DNA of 64,000 nt. It comes from Durusdinium trenchii (Eukaryota > Sar > Dinophyceae > Suessiales > Symbiodiniaceae). A program made the translations under genes and the position numbers. The notes under the pieces are model-generated. The model saw nothing but the letters and a program-made list of their open reading frames with translations. It was not told the DNA's origin and did not search any database. This document shows positions 21,830 to 32,235 of this stretch, piece by piece. The DNA lies in contig CAXAMN010001481.1 of the NCBI GenBank assembly GCA_963970005.1, positions 54,875 through 118,874 of the forward strand. Direction: 5' to 3'. The stretch's first letter is position 1; each line of letters opens with the position of its first letter.

Positions 21830-22795
21830 CAGGACAAGAAGGCCACCAGAAACAATGTACGCTTGTGTTGCGTACGGATCATGCATCGTGGTGACTTTTA
21901 GTACCTGTCCATTCGCCAGACGTGTAGAACAAGTGGATCCCGATGGTCCCATGCTTGTCCGGTTCTTGTGGAAATCGATGAACATGGTTTCTGCTCCAAT
22001 CCACCAGATACTCTTAATGGCAAGGATTTGGAATGCCTCGCAAAAGGGATGCAGGTTCAAAACACCGGAAGGGAAGTGCATGTTTACTCTAGACCCTTTT
22101 GCTGATCCCTAACCCACCTTACACGCTGACGGTTTTGGTGCCACAGGAAGATTACAGTAAATTGTAATTACCTGACCCTTGCAGAGGTAAAAGGTGACAG
22201 GTGAGTTGTGACAGAACACGGCAGAAACTCCTTTTCAGACTCCGATGGTTGGTCTGAGCTGCGGTGACCAGGTCGAGGGTTACCTTGTCTTGCAGTTGAG
22301 GGCAGCACGACGCCGCGAATTTTTAATCCATGTATGTTCGCATTGTCACAAGACCTGCTGTCCAGGGTGACCAGAACTACTCAGAAGCCCAAGCCTTGTT
22401 TGGATCTTAGACGGTCTTTTTGGAGACCAGGCACTCAACCAATCGCTGGAGACATATTTGGCACAAGAATCTATGTCGTGCAACACAAATTCTTAGAGTC
22501 CACTAACAATTGAACCATCATTTTTTAAAGAACACCTGTGGGACTGTCTAAGGTCAGGCTTGGTGGATTTCTAGGTCGATGAACGGGCAAGGCCAACCAG
22601 GACACAAGAGCAAGATTGGGAGGTACGGCAATTGTGAAACTGCAAGAGGATGATTTGGGTTCCTTGTTGATCGTATTGTTTTTTGTAGACTTGCGCACAG
22701 CCAATGTGCGTAGCGGCGTAGCGCATTAGCTGGATTCTTTTTCAAGCCCCATGATTGTCTCATGCCCTGCGACACAACAGAGCCACATCCTTCAG
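21830..22795. other. Intergenic, no gene recognised
   Basis: Long open frames overlap on both strands (21422-22081 minus, 21549-22112 plus), but neither has a recognisable domain and the two cannot both be taken at face value. Confidence 0.4.
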
Positions 22796-22908
22796 TTGGT
22801 GGCGAACATCTTCTCATTAACGACAAAAGCACAAACGGCAAAGCCATCATGCTGCAGGAGTGCCGTGTTGGTCGAGCTGTCTTGCTAATGAGAAGTGGCC
22901 TTGTTGAG
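22796..22908 (+). CDS. Candidate exon of an FHA-domain-like protein
   Basis: Bounded by an acceptor (ATCCTTCAG) and a donor (GTTGAG|GTTG). The encoded HLLINDKSTNG resembles the end of a forkhead-associated phosphothreonine-binding domain (D-x-S-x-NG). The first half of an FHA domain was not found upstream, so this is tentative. Confidence 0.3.
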
Positions 22909-23820
22909 GTTGCTGAAAGGAGCTCCTGTGCTTTGCAGGGTTCCTCACCCGAAAATGTGCCGCCAGGTCCTTGTAGCTCCCGGGCCATGCACATTTAACA
23001 TCTCTAGACTCTAGACTCTAGAACGTGGAACTTCAAATTCACCGGCAGAGGTTGAATGTGCATGAATTGGTGTCTGAAGCCATCTGACAGCTTCGCCAAT
23101 TTTCACATAGTTTGAATGTGGCTTTTTTGAAGCTTCATGCACTCACCGTTACACAATGAAATGATGTTTTCATTTCAACAAATTTGGACTTGTACGTGAA
23201 TTAGTATTGGGCTTCAGATCTCAAGTGATCTCAAGGACTCTAGGGAGTTGAATCCTTCCAAAGTGATGCGAGAATCTGCCTTGCCACTGGTGCGGGGTTA
23301 ATTGATTCAAAGGGTGTCGTATGTAGCAGCAAGTCATTTGTGTTTCATGCACAAGTGGCCAGCGCAATGTACATATCACACCAAGACATTTTGTCAAGTG
23401 CAGACAAACAAGACTCTTTCTCGACTACTAGGAGCAAGGACGATACTAGGGGCTCCTGGCATCGCTACTAGGAACAAAAAGCTGCTAGGGGCTCCTGGTC
23501 TTACTACTAGGAACAAGGACGCTACTAGCGGCCTTTGCGTCTGAGAAGATGAATCAATGTATGTTGGACCCATGAGGTTGTCCCAAGCTGAAGCCGAAGC
23601 CAGCTGAGCTGTGCAGCGTGGTAGTAGTACATTGCAGTGCAGCCAAACTGACTCATCAGATCACACGCCTTATCACTGCAGACATTCAGATGCTTCCCAG
23701 TCCAAGTCAGATTGCAAGAGATTTGTTGATTTGAGAGTTGACTGGAAAAGAACATCTACTACTTGAATGCACTTGCTGCTTATTGTTGCTTTAGTTTGAA
23801 GAACACCACCCCTTGCTGCA
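22909..23820. other. Intergenic, no gene recognised apart from the 40-bp repeat
   Basis: No recognisable coding region on either strand. Confidence 0.4.
23423..23532 (+). repeat. 40-bp dispersed tandem repeat, locus 3 of 5
   Basis: Diverged copies (GGAACAAAAAGCTGCTAGG variants) with the same module order. Confidence 0.85.
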
Positions 23821-25090
23821 ATGGCACCCAAGCCTGCCGCTTTTGCACCACCTCTGCGGAGCGGACAGAGGGCATCCAGCGCAATCAGTGCGGTTGCAAA
23901 GGTCCCCAGCCACTTGGAACTTGTGGTGTTTACGGAGATTTCGTTCGGCAATTGCTTCTTTCAGCCGTTATCAAGCCTTGCCTTGCCCTCTTGTCATTTT
24001 TGTGTGCTTCTTGTCAAATACATTTTCAGTCTCAAGTCTGATCTTGTGCACGAGAACTTACGCTACCGTAGGACCGTAGACCAAGGCTTCGCGCGCATCT
24101 TAAGTAGATGGACAAGTAGACCCCCTCTAGCAAGGTCTTTTGAACCACGTTTCTATTCGTTAGGGGATCTCTCTCTCTCTCTCTCTACATACATCCCTCA
24201 AATTCCCACAACCTATCCTAGTCTCGTGCATGCGTTTAATGGCAGGGGGGGTTTCAGAGTGGATTCTTCAGGACACAAGCTAGGACGCTACTAGGGGCTC
24301 CTGGCATCGCTACTAGGAACAAGAAGCTACTAGGGGCTCCTGGCCGTACTACTAGGAGCAAGGACGCTACTAGAGGCTCCTCGCTCTAGAGTGTTGTGTT
24401 CTCAAATTCGTCTCCGTGAGAGAACGCCTTCGTTGCTGGTGCTTCAGGTCGCCGTTTGCGACAAGATCTCGGTCCTGCCGTTCAGGCACATGAAGAGCCG
24501 CGTGCGCTTCCTTCCACCACCTGAAGAAGATTCCTTTATTTTGGATTCTGATGGTTGACTTTCAGCAGTTTGTTCTTTTCCACTGATTCCTGTGAGGATT
24601 TGCAAGGCTTGGTTTCACCCATATCTTTTATGGATGCCTCTCTTCATTACACCAGAAAAGATGTCCATTGCAGGGTGGCGAGCGTACGCATCTCACCTCA
24701 ACGTCCGAGTTGCAGGTACGTTGTAGCAAAGTCGGCTTGGGCGGGTGGATAGATCAAGACCAAATTTGGAAACAAAGTACCGTTCTAAATCTTGGGTCTG
24801 AAGACGTGCCTGGCAGGTGGCTTTTGACCTCTTGGATGAACACAAGCGTGGTGCTTTGGATCACCAACAAGCCAAGAGGTTCGAGATGTTTGCCTGTTAG
24901 CCTTTTTGTCAAAGTTTTTCTTGGTGTGTTTTGTACGATCATTCTGCTAGGTGGCTACGATGCGCAGGTTGGTGCCTACCGGACAAGGAGCTCAGCGAAA
25001 TGCTCGCCGAGCATATCAGGCAAGATTGGAGCACACCGAAGAACACACTGTGGGCACGGAATGCCAACCCCAAAGTGGATATGTTGATTT
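23821..25090 (+). CDS. EF-hand (calmodulin-like) protein, four proposed 5' exons
   Basis: Proposed exons: 23821-23901 (ATG start), 24674-24715, 24817-24878, and 24951 to 25074 or 25090. The first three joins are GT-AG and keep phase (0, 0, 2). The spliced product has a short Ala/Ser-rich N-terminus, then TSTSELQ-VAFDLLDEHKRG and ALDHQQAKR-WLRCAGWCLP, followed by DKELSEML. This is an EF-hand helix-loop-helix in which calcium ligands of the loop are partly replaced (DEHKRGALDHQQ), so calcium binding is doubtful. It then continues acidic and helical. Exons are only 42-140 bp. Intron 1 contains the fourth 40-bp repeat locus. Later exons are not settled. Confidence 0.55.
24282..24382 (+). repeat. 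40-bp dispersed tandem repeat, locus 4 of 5 (in intron 1 of the EF-hand gene)
   Basis: Two to three units, same orientation as the other loci and as the host gene. Confidence 0.88.
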
Positions 25091-25168
25091 GTGAAGCAAT
25101 TGTATTTTAGTATTTTAGCACAAAAACGGAGCATGAGACCAGCCACCAGTCTTACTCTCCCCCGCTAG

Positions 25169-25288
25169 GCAACGCGCAAAGCGTGGTACCATGTTGGAGG
25201 AGAAGTGGGCCTTCAAGCAACTTTTGGATGTGCTGGAGAAGAACAAATCCAGACCTTTGGATAGTCTTTGGATTGAGTTTTTTAGATG
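25169..25288 (+). CDS. Candidate further exon, helical, possibly of the EF-hand gene
   Basis: It follows a pyrimidine tract and GCTAG acceptor. One frame encodes MLEEKWAFKQLLDVLEKNKS, a strongly helical sequence like an EF-hand protein. Its phase does not match the exon ending at 25090, so either a small exon lies between them or this belongs elsewhere. Confidence 0.35.
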
Positions 25289-27159
25289 CGTGAGGACGGT
25301 CAGAAGGATGTGTTTTTGTGATGGCAACTGAACAACCTGAAGTGCATTCAACATGTTTTGCTGCTTCCTATTGTTTACTTATCGACAACAAAGCTGAGGA
25401 GAGAACACAACTGTGAAACGCCTACAGCCGCTGGACCAGATCGTCAGAGTTTGAAAGCACTCTAGGCAGCCACCTTTGCCACAAATATGGTGTAATGAAT
25501 TTGAACCTAAGCCACCAAAAACACGGATAATTTTTTCACAAGTTTAGGACTTGCGTTGGGGTTTGCACTTGAATTTTGTTTCTTCGTCCACTGACCACAC
25601 CTCAGGAGTGCCTTGCGCTGCTTGGCAGGTTTATTTGAGTGACGAAGTTTGCCAACATTTCAACACATTCCCTGGGCCACATGGAAAATTACAACATTCC
25701 TCTCCCTTTTTCATTTGCCGCAGTAGGCAGTGGAGAGCTTTACAGGTATGTTTCGCCTGTTGGAGAAGGGTTTGAGAGCAGCAGAAGCGTTCGCTTCTTC
25801 TGCAGTGTTTAACTTTGGTGCTTGTAATTTGTGAACACAAATTCTGGGCAATTCTGGGCCAGAAAGCTTGCCTAGATTCGAATCAGAAGCATTCAATTAA
25901 GGCACTTTGGCCAAAAATCGGTCGAAGATTGCGAAGGTTCGGCTGCTTTGGGCAAGGGCACAAACATAGTTTAAGAGGGTTGCCAAGCACAGCATCACAA
26001 CTTTCCATGGCACTACAGAGATGCACAGAAATCTCAAATTGCCAATTTCATGTCTTTTTCTCCAAAGTGCCTTACGCATCCTTGGAGGCAAGGCTTTTGG
26101 AGATCTCCGATGCGGAGCTTGTGCTCAGTGAGCTGAAGCTGGATTCCAAGTGTCTTAGGCAGAAAATCTTGAACGACGGATGGACAGATGCCTAGACAAT
26201 TGCTTTATCTCGGTAGACTTGCTGGAAAGACAAGCATCTTGCAAAACTATCAGCCAAGTCCAAAAAGAACACTGTAGTAGGTGCTGCCTGGTTTGAGGAG
26301 TACAATGATTACGAAAATACACATTTGACCACAGACAGAACAGGCGCATAGTTCCCCTTTTGTTCTGTGAATGGGATAACCATGTATACTATACCTAAAG
26401 ACATTCATACACAGGTGCCTGTTGTACTCTGTCACACTTTGTTTTGTTTGCAGCGTGTTTTGGTGGAATTGTTCTCCTTAACAAGCTGTCATCTTCTCCG
26501 AATGTCTTTGCTCACCATTGCTATATTTCCATGCCATTGCGTTTTCAGTTCTTTTTATTGAGGTTCTCCAAGAGCACCAGCCTAGGAACATATTGGACTG
26601 CGATACCCTGGCAGAGAAGATCCTTGCACGAATTTGTGATCCGCCTTGTCCAAGCTGGGCTGGGCCCAGCGTCTTAATTTGCGTGCAGCGTGACCAAGCG
26701 CCACCAGGATGCAGGAAGTGTGAGCCGAAAGCCACTCTGACATGTTGAAGACCAAGTAAATAGAGATAGCATAATGGCATAGGGTTGGAGGTGCCCAAAT
26801 GGGCCCCTCAAATGCTACTATCCCTAAATGGCTCGGGACCTAACAAGTTTATTTTGTTGGCTCAATCAAGCGTAAGCCTTTGCATCCACTTTGCATTGCT
26901 TTGCATCCGCTTCAAGGCCCGATGTACATATCAAATATGCCTCCCATGCACACCTGGATCTTCTCTTTGACATCTATTGCCGTCGAATTCAGGCTGGCTT
27001 TTGTAGTTTATTGTCTGACTGCAACACGGAGCCACATGCATGTATGCAGAAAAGTCAGATGCATTCATATTGAATTCATATTGCAATAATATTGTTGTTT
27101 TATATGTGTTTGTCGAAGGTCTGGTAATTATCATTTTGCGGTGGTTTGAACGTCTTCAG
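25289..27159. other. Gene-like region, exons unresolved
   Basis: Several short plus-strand frames have natural composition, including possible micro-exons 25606-25628 and 25724-25745 (both AG...GT bounded) and frames near 26085-26195 and 26560-26690. I could not assemble them into one phase-consistent model or name a product. Confidence 0.3.
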
Positions 27160-27288
27160 GTTGACAGTTCCCTTGTGAGCTTTAAGCTTCGTAATCGAGA
27201 GCTCCAAGAGGACGACACCTACGAAAGCTTGAGAATGGGTGGTCAGGACCAACATCTTTTCAGCCGATGCAGAATCTTGCTGTCATGA
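27160..27288 (+). CDS. Candidate terminal exon, ubiquitin-like (SUMO/Rad60-SLD-like) fold
   Basis: Acceptor CGTCTTCAG at 27159, then 42 codons and a TGA. It encodes SLVSFKLRNRELQEDDTYES followed by LRM, the pattern of the second half of SUMO-like domains (F-x-x-x-x-x-x-L-x-x-x-x-T-x-x-SL-x-M). No C-terminal diglycine is present, so it would be a non-conjugated ubiquitin-like domain. Upstream exons are not identified. Confidence 0.35.
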   Translation, partial: VDSSLVSFKLRNRELQEDDTYESLRMGGQDQHLFSRCRILLS

Positions 27289-27902
27289 TCGAAACAGCAG
27301 GTAGCTGAGACAGGCAATGCAGCGGCTCAATCCTTCACCATGTGTTTGACAGGATGTCATCACCGCCACAGTGAAGGCATCAAAGGCTTCCGACTCTTGC
27401 TTGCAGTCAGGAGGAAAAGTATTTACTATTGTTTTTATATGTTTTATCTTTTTCCTGCACTGATGCGGCTGGAAGTGAGTGCAAGCCTTCCTAATATATT
27501 CTGAAGTTCTTTTAGTTTTCGAATGCTTTTGAATTCTGTTTGCTGAACTATTGGCGACTGTCTTCAGGTCCGGTTTGAGGGCTCGGCCTCCTCCGAAAGT
27601 GATTCGTAGAAGCTTTGACAAAAGTCCTCATGGATCCTCATGGATCCTTTTGCTGCAGTGAATAAGTGACATGGACGCTTCGCAACTCGGTTCTGATTGT
27701 GCCGCAGTTTCTCAGCAGAGGCAATGTTATGATGGCAAAGCAGAATTCAAGGGGCTCCTGGCCTGACTACTAGGAGCAAGAAGCTACTAGGGGCTCCTGG
27801 CATCGCTACTAGGAGCAAAGAAGCTACTAGGAGCAAGGACGCTACTAGGGGCTGCTCTTGCTGTCGGCAGGATTATCATTAGGCTCTTGTGTGGCAACTG
27901 CC
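27289..27902. other. Intergenic; short spacer and 40-bp repeat before the oxidoreductase gene
   Basis: No gene recognised. The repeat locus ends 49 bases before the next start codon. Confidence 0.5.
27749..27853 (+). repeat. 40-bp dispersed tandem repeat, locus 5 of 5
   Basis: Ends 49 bp before the ATG at 27903, so it would lie in the promoter or 5' UTR of the oxidoreductase gene. Confidence 0.88.
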
Positions 27903-28820
27903 ATGAGATTTTACTTTTTCGTTTCATGTTTGGGGGCTGCTGCGGCAGTGCTGGCATCAGCGGTTTGGTGGGTTTGGCCGGTGATTTTGCGACTCTGGCG
28001 AATACCGCAAGTGCTTGTTGATGGCAAGGACAAAGATGCCTTGCGCATTGGCATTTTAGGTGCTTCTTTTATTGCACGAGCTGCCGTGGTACATGCAGCG
28101 GACAAGCGCCGGGATGTGTTAGTGTCAGCTGTAGCAGCGCGTGATTGGACCAAAGCTGAGACGTTTGCGAAGCAACACGGCATTCCGGCCTTTCACGGCG
28201 GAGCAACAGCATATTTGGACCTGCTAGCTCGTGAGGATGTCGATGCTGTATATGTTGGCCTCCCAACACACCTCCATCTTGAATGGACGTTGGCAGCCTT
28301 GCGTGCAGGGAAACATGTCCTTCTGGAGAAGCCAGCTGTCTTGAACATGGAGGAGGCAAAACAATTGATAGGAGCCATGGCCGAGACAAAGCTGCAAGTT
28401 TTTGAAGCAGCCCATCATCGCTACCATCCAGCTGCACGACGCTTCAAACAGCTTACATTGAAAGAAAGAGACGTTGGGCTGTCAGATTTTGAGGCGCGGT
28501 TTTCCATGTTGGATCCAAAGGCATTGTTGTCGATATTCAAGGAGCTTTTGGGTATTTCGAAGCCAGTGACCCAAGAGGACAGATTTCACGAGAGAATCAA
28601 GAATTTGGACCGGTGGTACTATTGCGTTGATATGCTCTTATGGAGCACTGGTGCAATAGATGCAGAAGTTATCTTTGCAAAGGAGGATCGTTTTTCAATC
28701 TCTGCCACTTTGAAGCTTCAACGCTCTGCTTCCACCGCTACTGCAACTCTCTATATGGCAAGAGACAACCTATGGGAGCCCTTTTCCTGGAGCATTGCAG
28801 AACATGGCTTAGCAGACAAG
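27903..28820 (+). CDS. Gfo/Idh/MocA-family oxidoreductase with N-terminal membrane anchor, first exon
   Basis: 306 codons from ATG 27903 to AAG|GTGAGA, a canonical donor, phase 0. Residues about 2-33 are strongly hydrophobic with W/R at the end (membrane anchor or signal-anchor). A Rossmann fold follows (IGILGASFIARAAVVHAAD), then VYVGLPTHLHLEWTLAALRA and the family hallmark EKP (LLEKPAVLN). H-rich AAHHRYHPAARRF marks the start of the C-terminal sheet domain that binds substrate. The family catalyses NAD(P)-dependent oxidation or reduction of sugars and related polyols; the exact substrate cannot be told. The frame is about 30-60 residues short of a full family member and ends at a donor, so at least one more exon is expected; I could not find it with confidence. 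Confidence 0.85.
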
Positions 28821-29689
28821 GTGAGACATGCTTGAGGGATCTTGAGGGTCATTACTGTATATATCGGAACCCAATTGGCATCTTTTTTATTTTGAAGGGA
28901 CTGCATTCAAAACATTTGACACAAGCAGGGCTGAGATGTTCGCTGTGAGGCAAGCAGTCTGCAGCTCCACAATTTTGGTTTCCCCTTTGTTTGGCATCGA
29001 TTGGATGTTGCAAGTGCTTTGGATGGAATTGCTGTATGTGTTTTTGCCAGCTTGTTTCAAGAGAGAACCAGGGGGTGGATTGAAAAGACTTGTTGCTCAT
29101 AGCTAGAAGAAAACGTTTTGAAGCCACCACCAGAATGACAGCTTGACTAGCCGTAGTTATTTGCTATATAACAATGCATGGAAGCACCTATGTTTGTATG
29201 CTGGAAGTTGAAGGGTGTACCGACTGAGGTGCAGGCAAGATCACCTCCGAGCAGCTCTATGGTGCTGGAGAGACTACGCAGCAAGCTGAGAGGGAACACC
29301 ACTCAACTGGACCAGAGGAATATCTTCAAACAAGTCAATTCTATCAAAACCCTGATTGGAATAATCTGATGTTCTAATGAAGAGATAGACTTAAAATGTT
29401 GTTGAGGTTGCTGAACTGAGCGAATTACATTTTGACTCTCAGCAATTTCTTTCGAGACTTTCCTCCAGATTCAGGTTCGAGCATCAACTTGGCTTCTTTC
29501 GTCAATCCATTCGGAATCAAGAACCTCCCGATGCTAAGGAGACACATCGAACAATTCTTTCAAGGAATGCATTTTCACCTTTGACTTTGCAGGAATCATC
29601 CTTTCTATTGACGATCCAAATAATCGATCGTATATTGGAGGCAAGTGGTTCAGGAATGCTGAAAACACGGTAAAGATATATTCAAACAA
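28821..29689. other. Intron/intergenic; last exon of the oxidoreductase not located
   Basis: A frame after the acceptor CCTCCAG near 29466-29470 is open to a TGA at about 29583 and has natural composition, but I see no match to the C-terminus of the family. Confidence 0.3.
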
Positions 29690-30300
29690 ATATATATATA
29701 TATATATTATACACATATATATTCTAGAAATAATATTGAATTTTAAATATATTAATTTAATTAACTATATTTATTTGAAAAAAATATGTTTAATTTAGAA
29801 ATTTAATCGATAAATTAATTTATAATATTTGATGGATGGATGAATTGAATATTAGGAAATTTGGGAATAGAATGAATAAATTTACTCTATTTTTGAATAG
29901 GAACAATTTAAAATTTGAAAACGAATAAAAATTGGACATAATATATATTATTATATTAATATTATAAATAATTATTAATTAAATTTATAGATTATTAAAA
30001 TTGATTTATATTTAATTTGATAAATAATATTAAGGATATTAATTATATATTAATTTTTAATTTAGAAAATATATTTTAAATAAATATAAATATATTATCG
30101 ATAATATATACATTTAATTATTTAATTAAATTATTTTAAATATTATATTTAAATATAAATCGATATATTTTAATTATTAGTAAATATTCGAATTAAAATT
30201 CGAAAAAATAAATATAAATAATTGTAAATATATTATTGGATAATAATAATTAAGGATAAATTGGTAAATATATTATTGGTAGATATATTTCCTACAAGGA
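29690..30300. other. AT-rich island 1 (G-rich strand on plus)
   Basis: Begins with a TA microsatellite. By eye more than 80% A+T. Cytosines on the plus strand are rare and many are in CpG, while GG/GA dinucleotides persist. No coding content. It is the left edge of a 15.5-kb gene-poor block. Confidence 0.8.
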
Positions 30301-30435
30301 ATTGGTTGGAATGCTCTAAGCTTTAGATCGTATTAAACAAGGATTTAAAGACGCTTCCTTCTTCTGGACCATTAGTATGTATTTAATCCTTCACGATCTT
30401 TTAGCCTAGTATGATCATGCAACCACTTCCTGATA

Positions 30436-30831
30436 TACGTAGATGATATCCATCTTAGATGGATTCTCACCTCACCGAGTGAGGGCCTCGCGGCATTACA
30501 TGACTTGTCTTTCCTGTTTAGAGTGTTCAGTGCATATGGCCTTCGTATTAATCAACAGAATAGCGTTGGCCGCGCGTTGAATCCGTTTCTCCGCCGATGG
30601 ACAAGTAGACCTATACTGCACCTACTAGATACCAACTTCACGATCCCTCTTGTGAGCAAAACCTCGTACCTCGGCACCATTGTCAGTTATAGAGCATGGG
30701 AAGCTGACACAGTCAGACGTCGGATCACAGCATCCTAAACGTGCTTTCGAATTCTCCGCAGGTGGCTTCTTGATAAACATCATGACATCAAGATCCGAAT
30801 TCGGTTGTACAACTAATGGATTCTTCCTACT
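30436..30831 (+). pseudogene. LINE reverse transcriptase C-terminal part with two in-frame stops
   Basis: The frame reads IYVDDIHLRW, then a helical stretch, RRWTSRP and KTSYLGTIVSY, as in the palm/thumb of dinoflagellate LINE RTs. The same frame continues into the ORF at 30832 but is interrupted by TAA at 30736-30738 and TAA at 30814-30816. Flanking residues match across both stops, so these look like point changes (probably CAA to TAA). Confidence 0.75.
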
Positions 30832-32235
30832 GTGTTGTATGGGATCTTTGAGATGGGCATCACCTACAAATGCAGTCAAGACATCATTGGCATGATTAAT
30901 AACCACCATCGCCTGATTGCACATGCCCCTGTACATCTCACTCGCATCCCCACCGCAGAATTCTTCACCTCGCTTGGCCTTAGGCCTCCATGGATTACAC
31001 TGCAACACCTTTTTCAAAGACTCAAGACAGCCTTGAACCACCGACGGGACTTTTTCCGCAGTTCGGCCATGGATGAATCAGTCGAAGATGTTTGTGTCAC
31101 GGTCCCAGCATATCCTGAAGCGCAAATTAGTCCACCCCTCCGTGATTCCATGCAAATGCCACAGGAACCTGTCCTTCGATGCCCGGAATGTGCCCGAGCC
31201 TTCACTCAGGCCAGATCATATAAACGACATCTTAGGGAATATCATCAGATTGCATGTCATCCTGAGGATCTCTTTCTTCCGTTGCGTGATGCATTGAATG
31301 GTCATTCCACGTGCAGACATTGTTTGAAACAATTCACTGATTTTTACAAATTCAGAGATCACATTAACAAGCGAGTCTGCCTGTCTTTTGACCCTGCCAA
31401 GGACACCATTGTGCCGATCGGTGACCGACCAGATCTTCGCATGCATTTCAGATACAAAAGCATCCCAGGCTTGCTCCTCAACAAAGCCCTCATGAGCGAA
31501 CTAGCCAATCATTGTGCCTACTGCCATTCGGCTATTGCTGCTAAATTGATTCGTAGACACTACAAAGATGCTCATCCGCAACTCCTGCAATATGAACCAC
31601 TGCATCGGGCACAGGTGTACGGATTCGCCCAACTCGGATCTGGAAAGGGCCAATGCATCCTTTGTGACCAAGCTAGTCATAATGTCCAGAGCCATCAATG
31701 TGGAGTTCTGTTTCAACTCAGTGTCATGCTAGGGCAGACCTATGATGTGTCGCACTTTCCAGTCATGCCTGTCATGCTTCGAACGCTGCCAGAAGATCGC
31801 CCAGAGGATGATCGTTCGACCTCTCGCCTGACCAGGACATCGACCACACAGGACGAGAAACAGAAGGCCTCTCCGAGTGACAGCCGTCAGTCATCAACAT
31901 CCTGCTCACAGACTGGACACCGAGGTTCGTCTAGCTTGCACAAATGCACACGTTGTCAGATGGCCTTCTTGTCTGCCATAGGACTGACTCAACACATGCA
32001 AGAAAGTCATGATGCCTCTTCGAGTGTTCAGACCACTGCCCCTCCGGCTCAGGTCTCCAAGAAGTTGAAAACATCCAGAACCATTCAACAGATGCTAGGC
32101 CTCCCACCTGCTGGACCCATTCCGGAGGCACCCAAGCAGTTCGAGTGCCCATTGTGCCTTGAAACCATTGGCCGGAAAGCTTTGATTGGTCATTTGCGCC
32201 GTGAACATCAAGCTGTGCACACGGGTAAGACATGA
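30832..32235 (+). CDS. LINE RT tail and multi-C2H2 zinc-finger protein
   Basis: 467 open codons after the last RT stop. The first residues (LYGIFEMGIT, HHRLIAHAPVHLTRIP) are the C-terminal tail of a LINE RT. Then come five C2H2-type fingers: CPECARAF...H...H, CRHCLKQF...H...C, CAYCHS...H...H, CTRCQMAF...H...H and CPLCLETI...H...H, with an S/T/Q-rich linker between the third and fourth. A Kozak-like ATG at 31069 (GGCCATGG) could give a separate zinc-finger protein if the RT part is dead. C2H2 fingers in LINE polyproteins bind target or element nucleic acid. The stop overlaps the next ORF's start in ATGA (32232-32235). Confidence 0.8.
   Translation: MLYGIFEMGITYKCSQDIIGMINNHHRLIAHAPVHLTRIPTAEFFTSLGLRPPWITLQHLFQRLKTALNHRRDFFRSSAMDESVEDVCVTVPAYPEAQISPPLRDSMQMPQEPVLRCPECARAFTQARSYKRHLREYHQIACHPEDLFLPLRDALNGHSTCRHCLKQFTDFYKFRDHINKRVCLSFDPAKDTIVPIGDRPDLRMHFRYKSIPGLLLNKALMSELANHCAYCHSAIAAKLIRRHYKDAHPQLLQYEPLHRAQVYGFAQLGSGKGQCILCDQASHNVQSHQCGVLFQLSVMLGQTYDVSHFPVMPVMLRTLPEDRPEDDRSTSRLTRTSTTQDEKQKASPSDSRQSSTSCSQTGHRGSSSLHKCTRCQMAFLSAIGLTQHMQESHDASSSVQTTAPPAQVSKKLKTSRTIQQMLGLPPAGPIPEAPKQFECPLCLETIGRKALIGHLRREHQAVHTGKT

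Noticed and set aside
24090-24130. LINE fragment sharing GATGGACAAGTAGACC with 30596
   Set aside because: Only about 16 bases match, with no continued similarity that I can see; could be chance or a tiny remnant.
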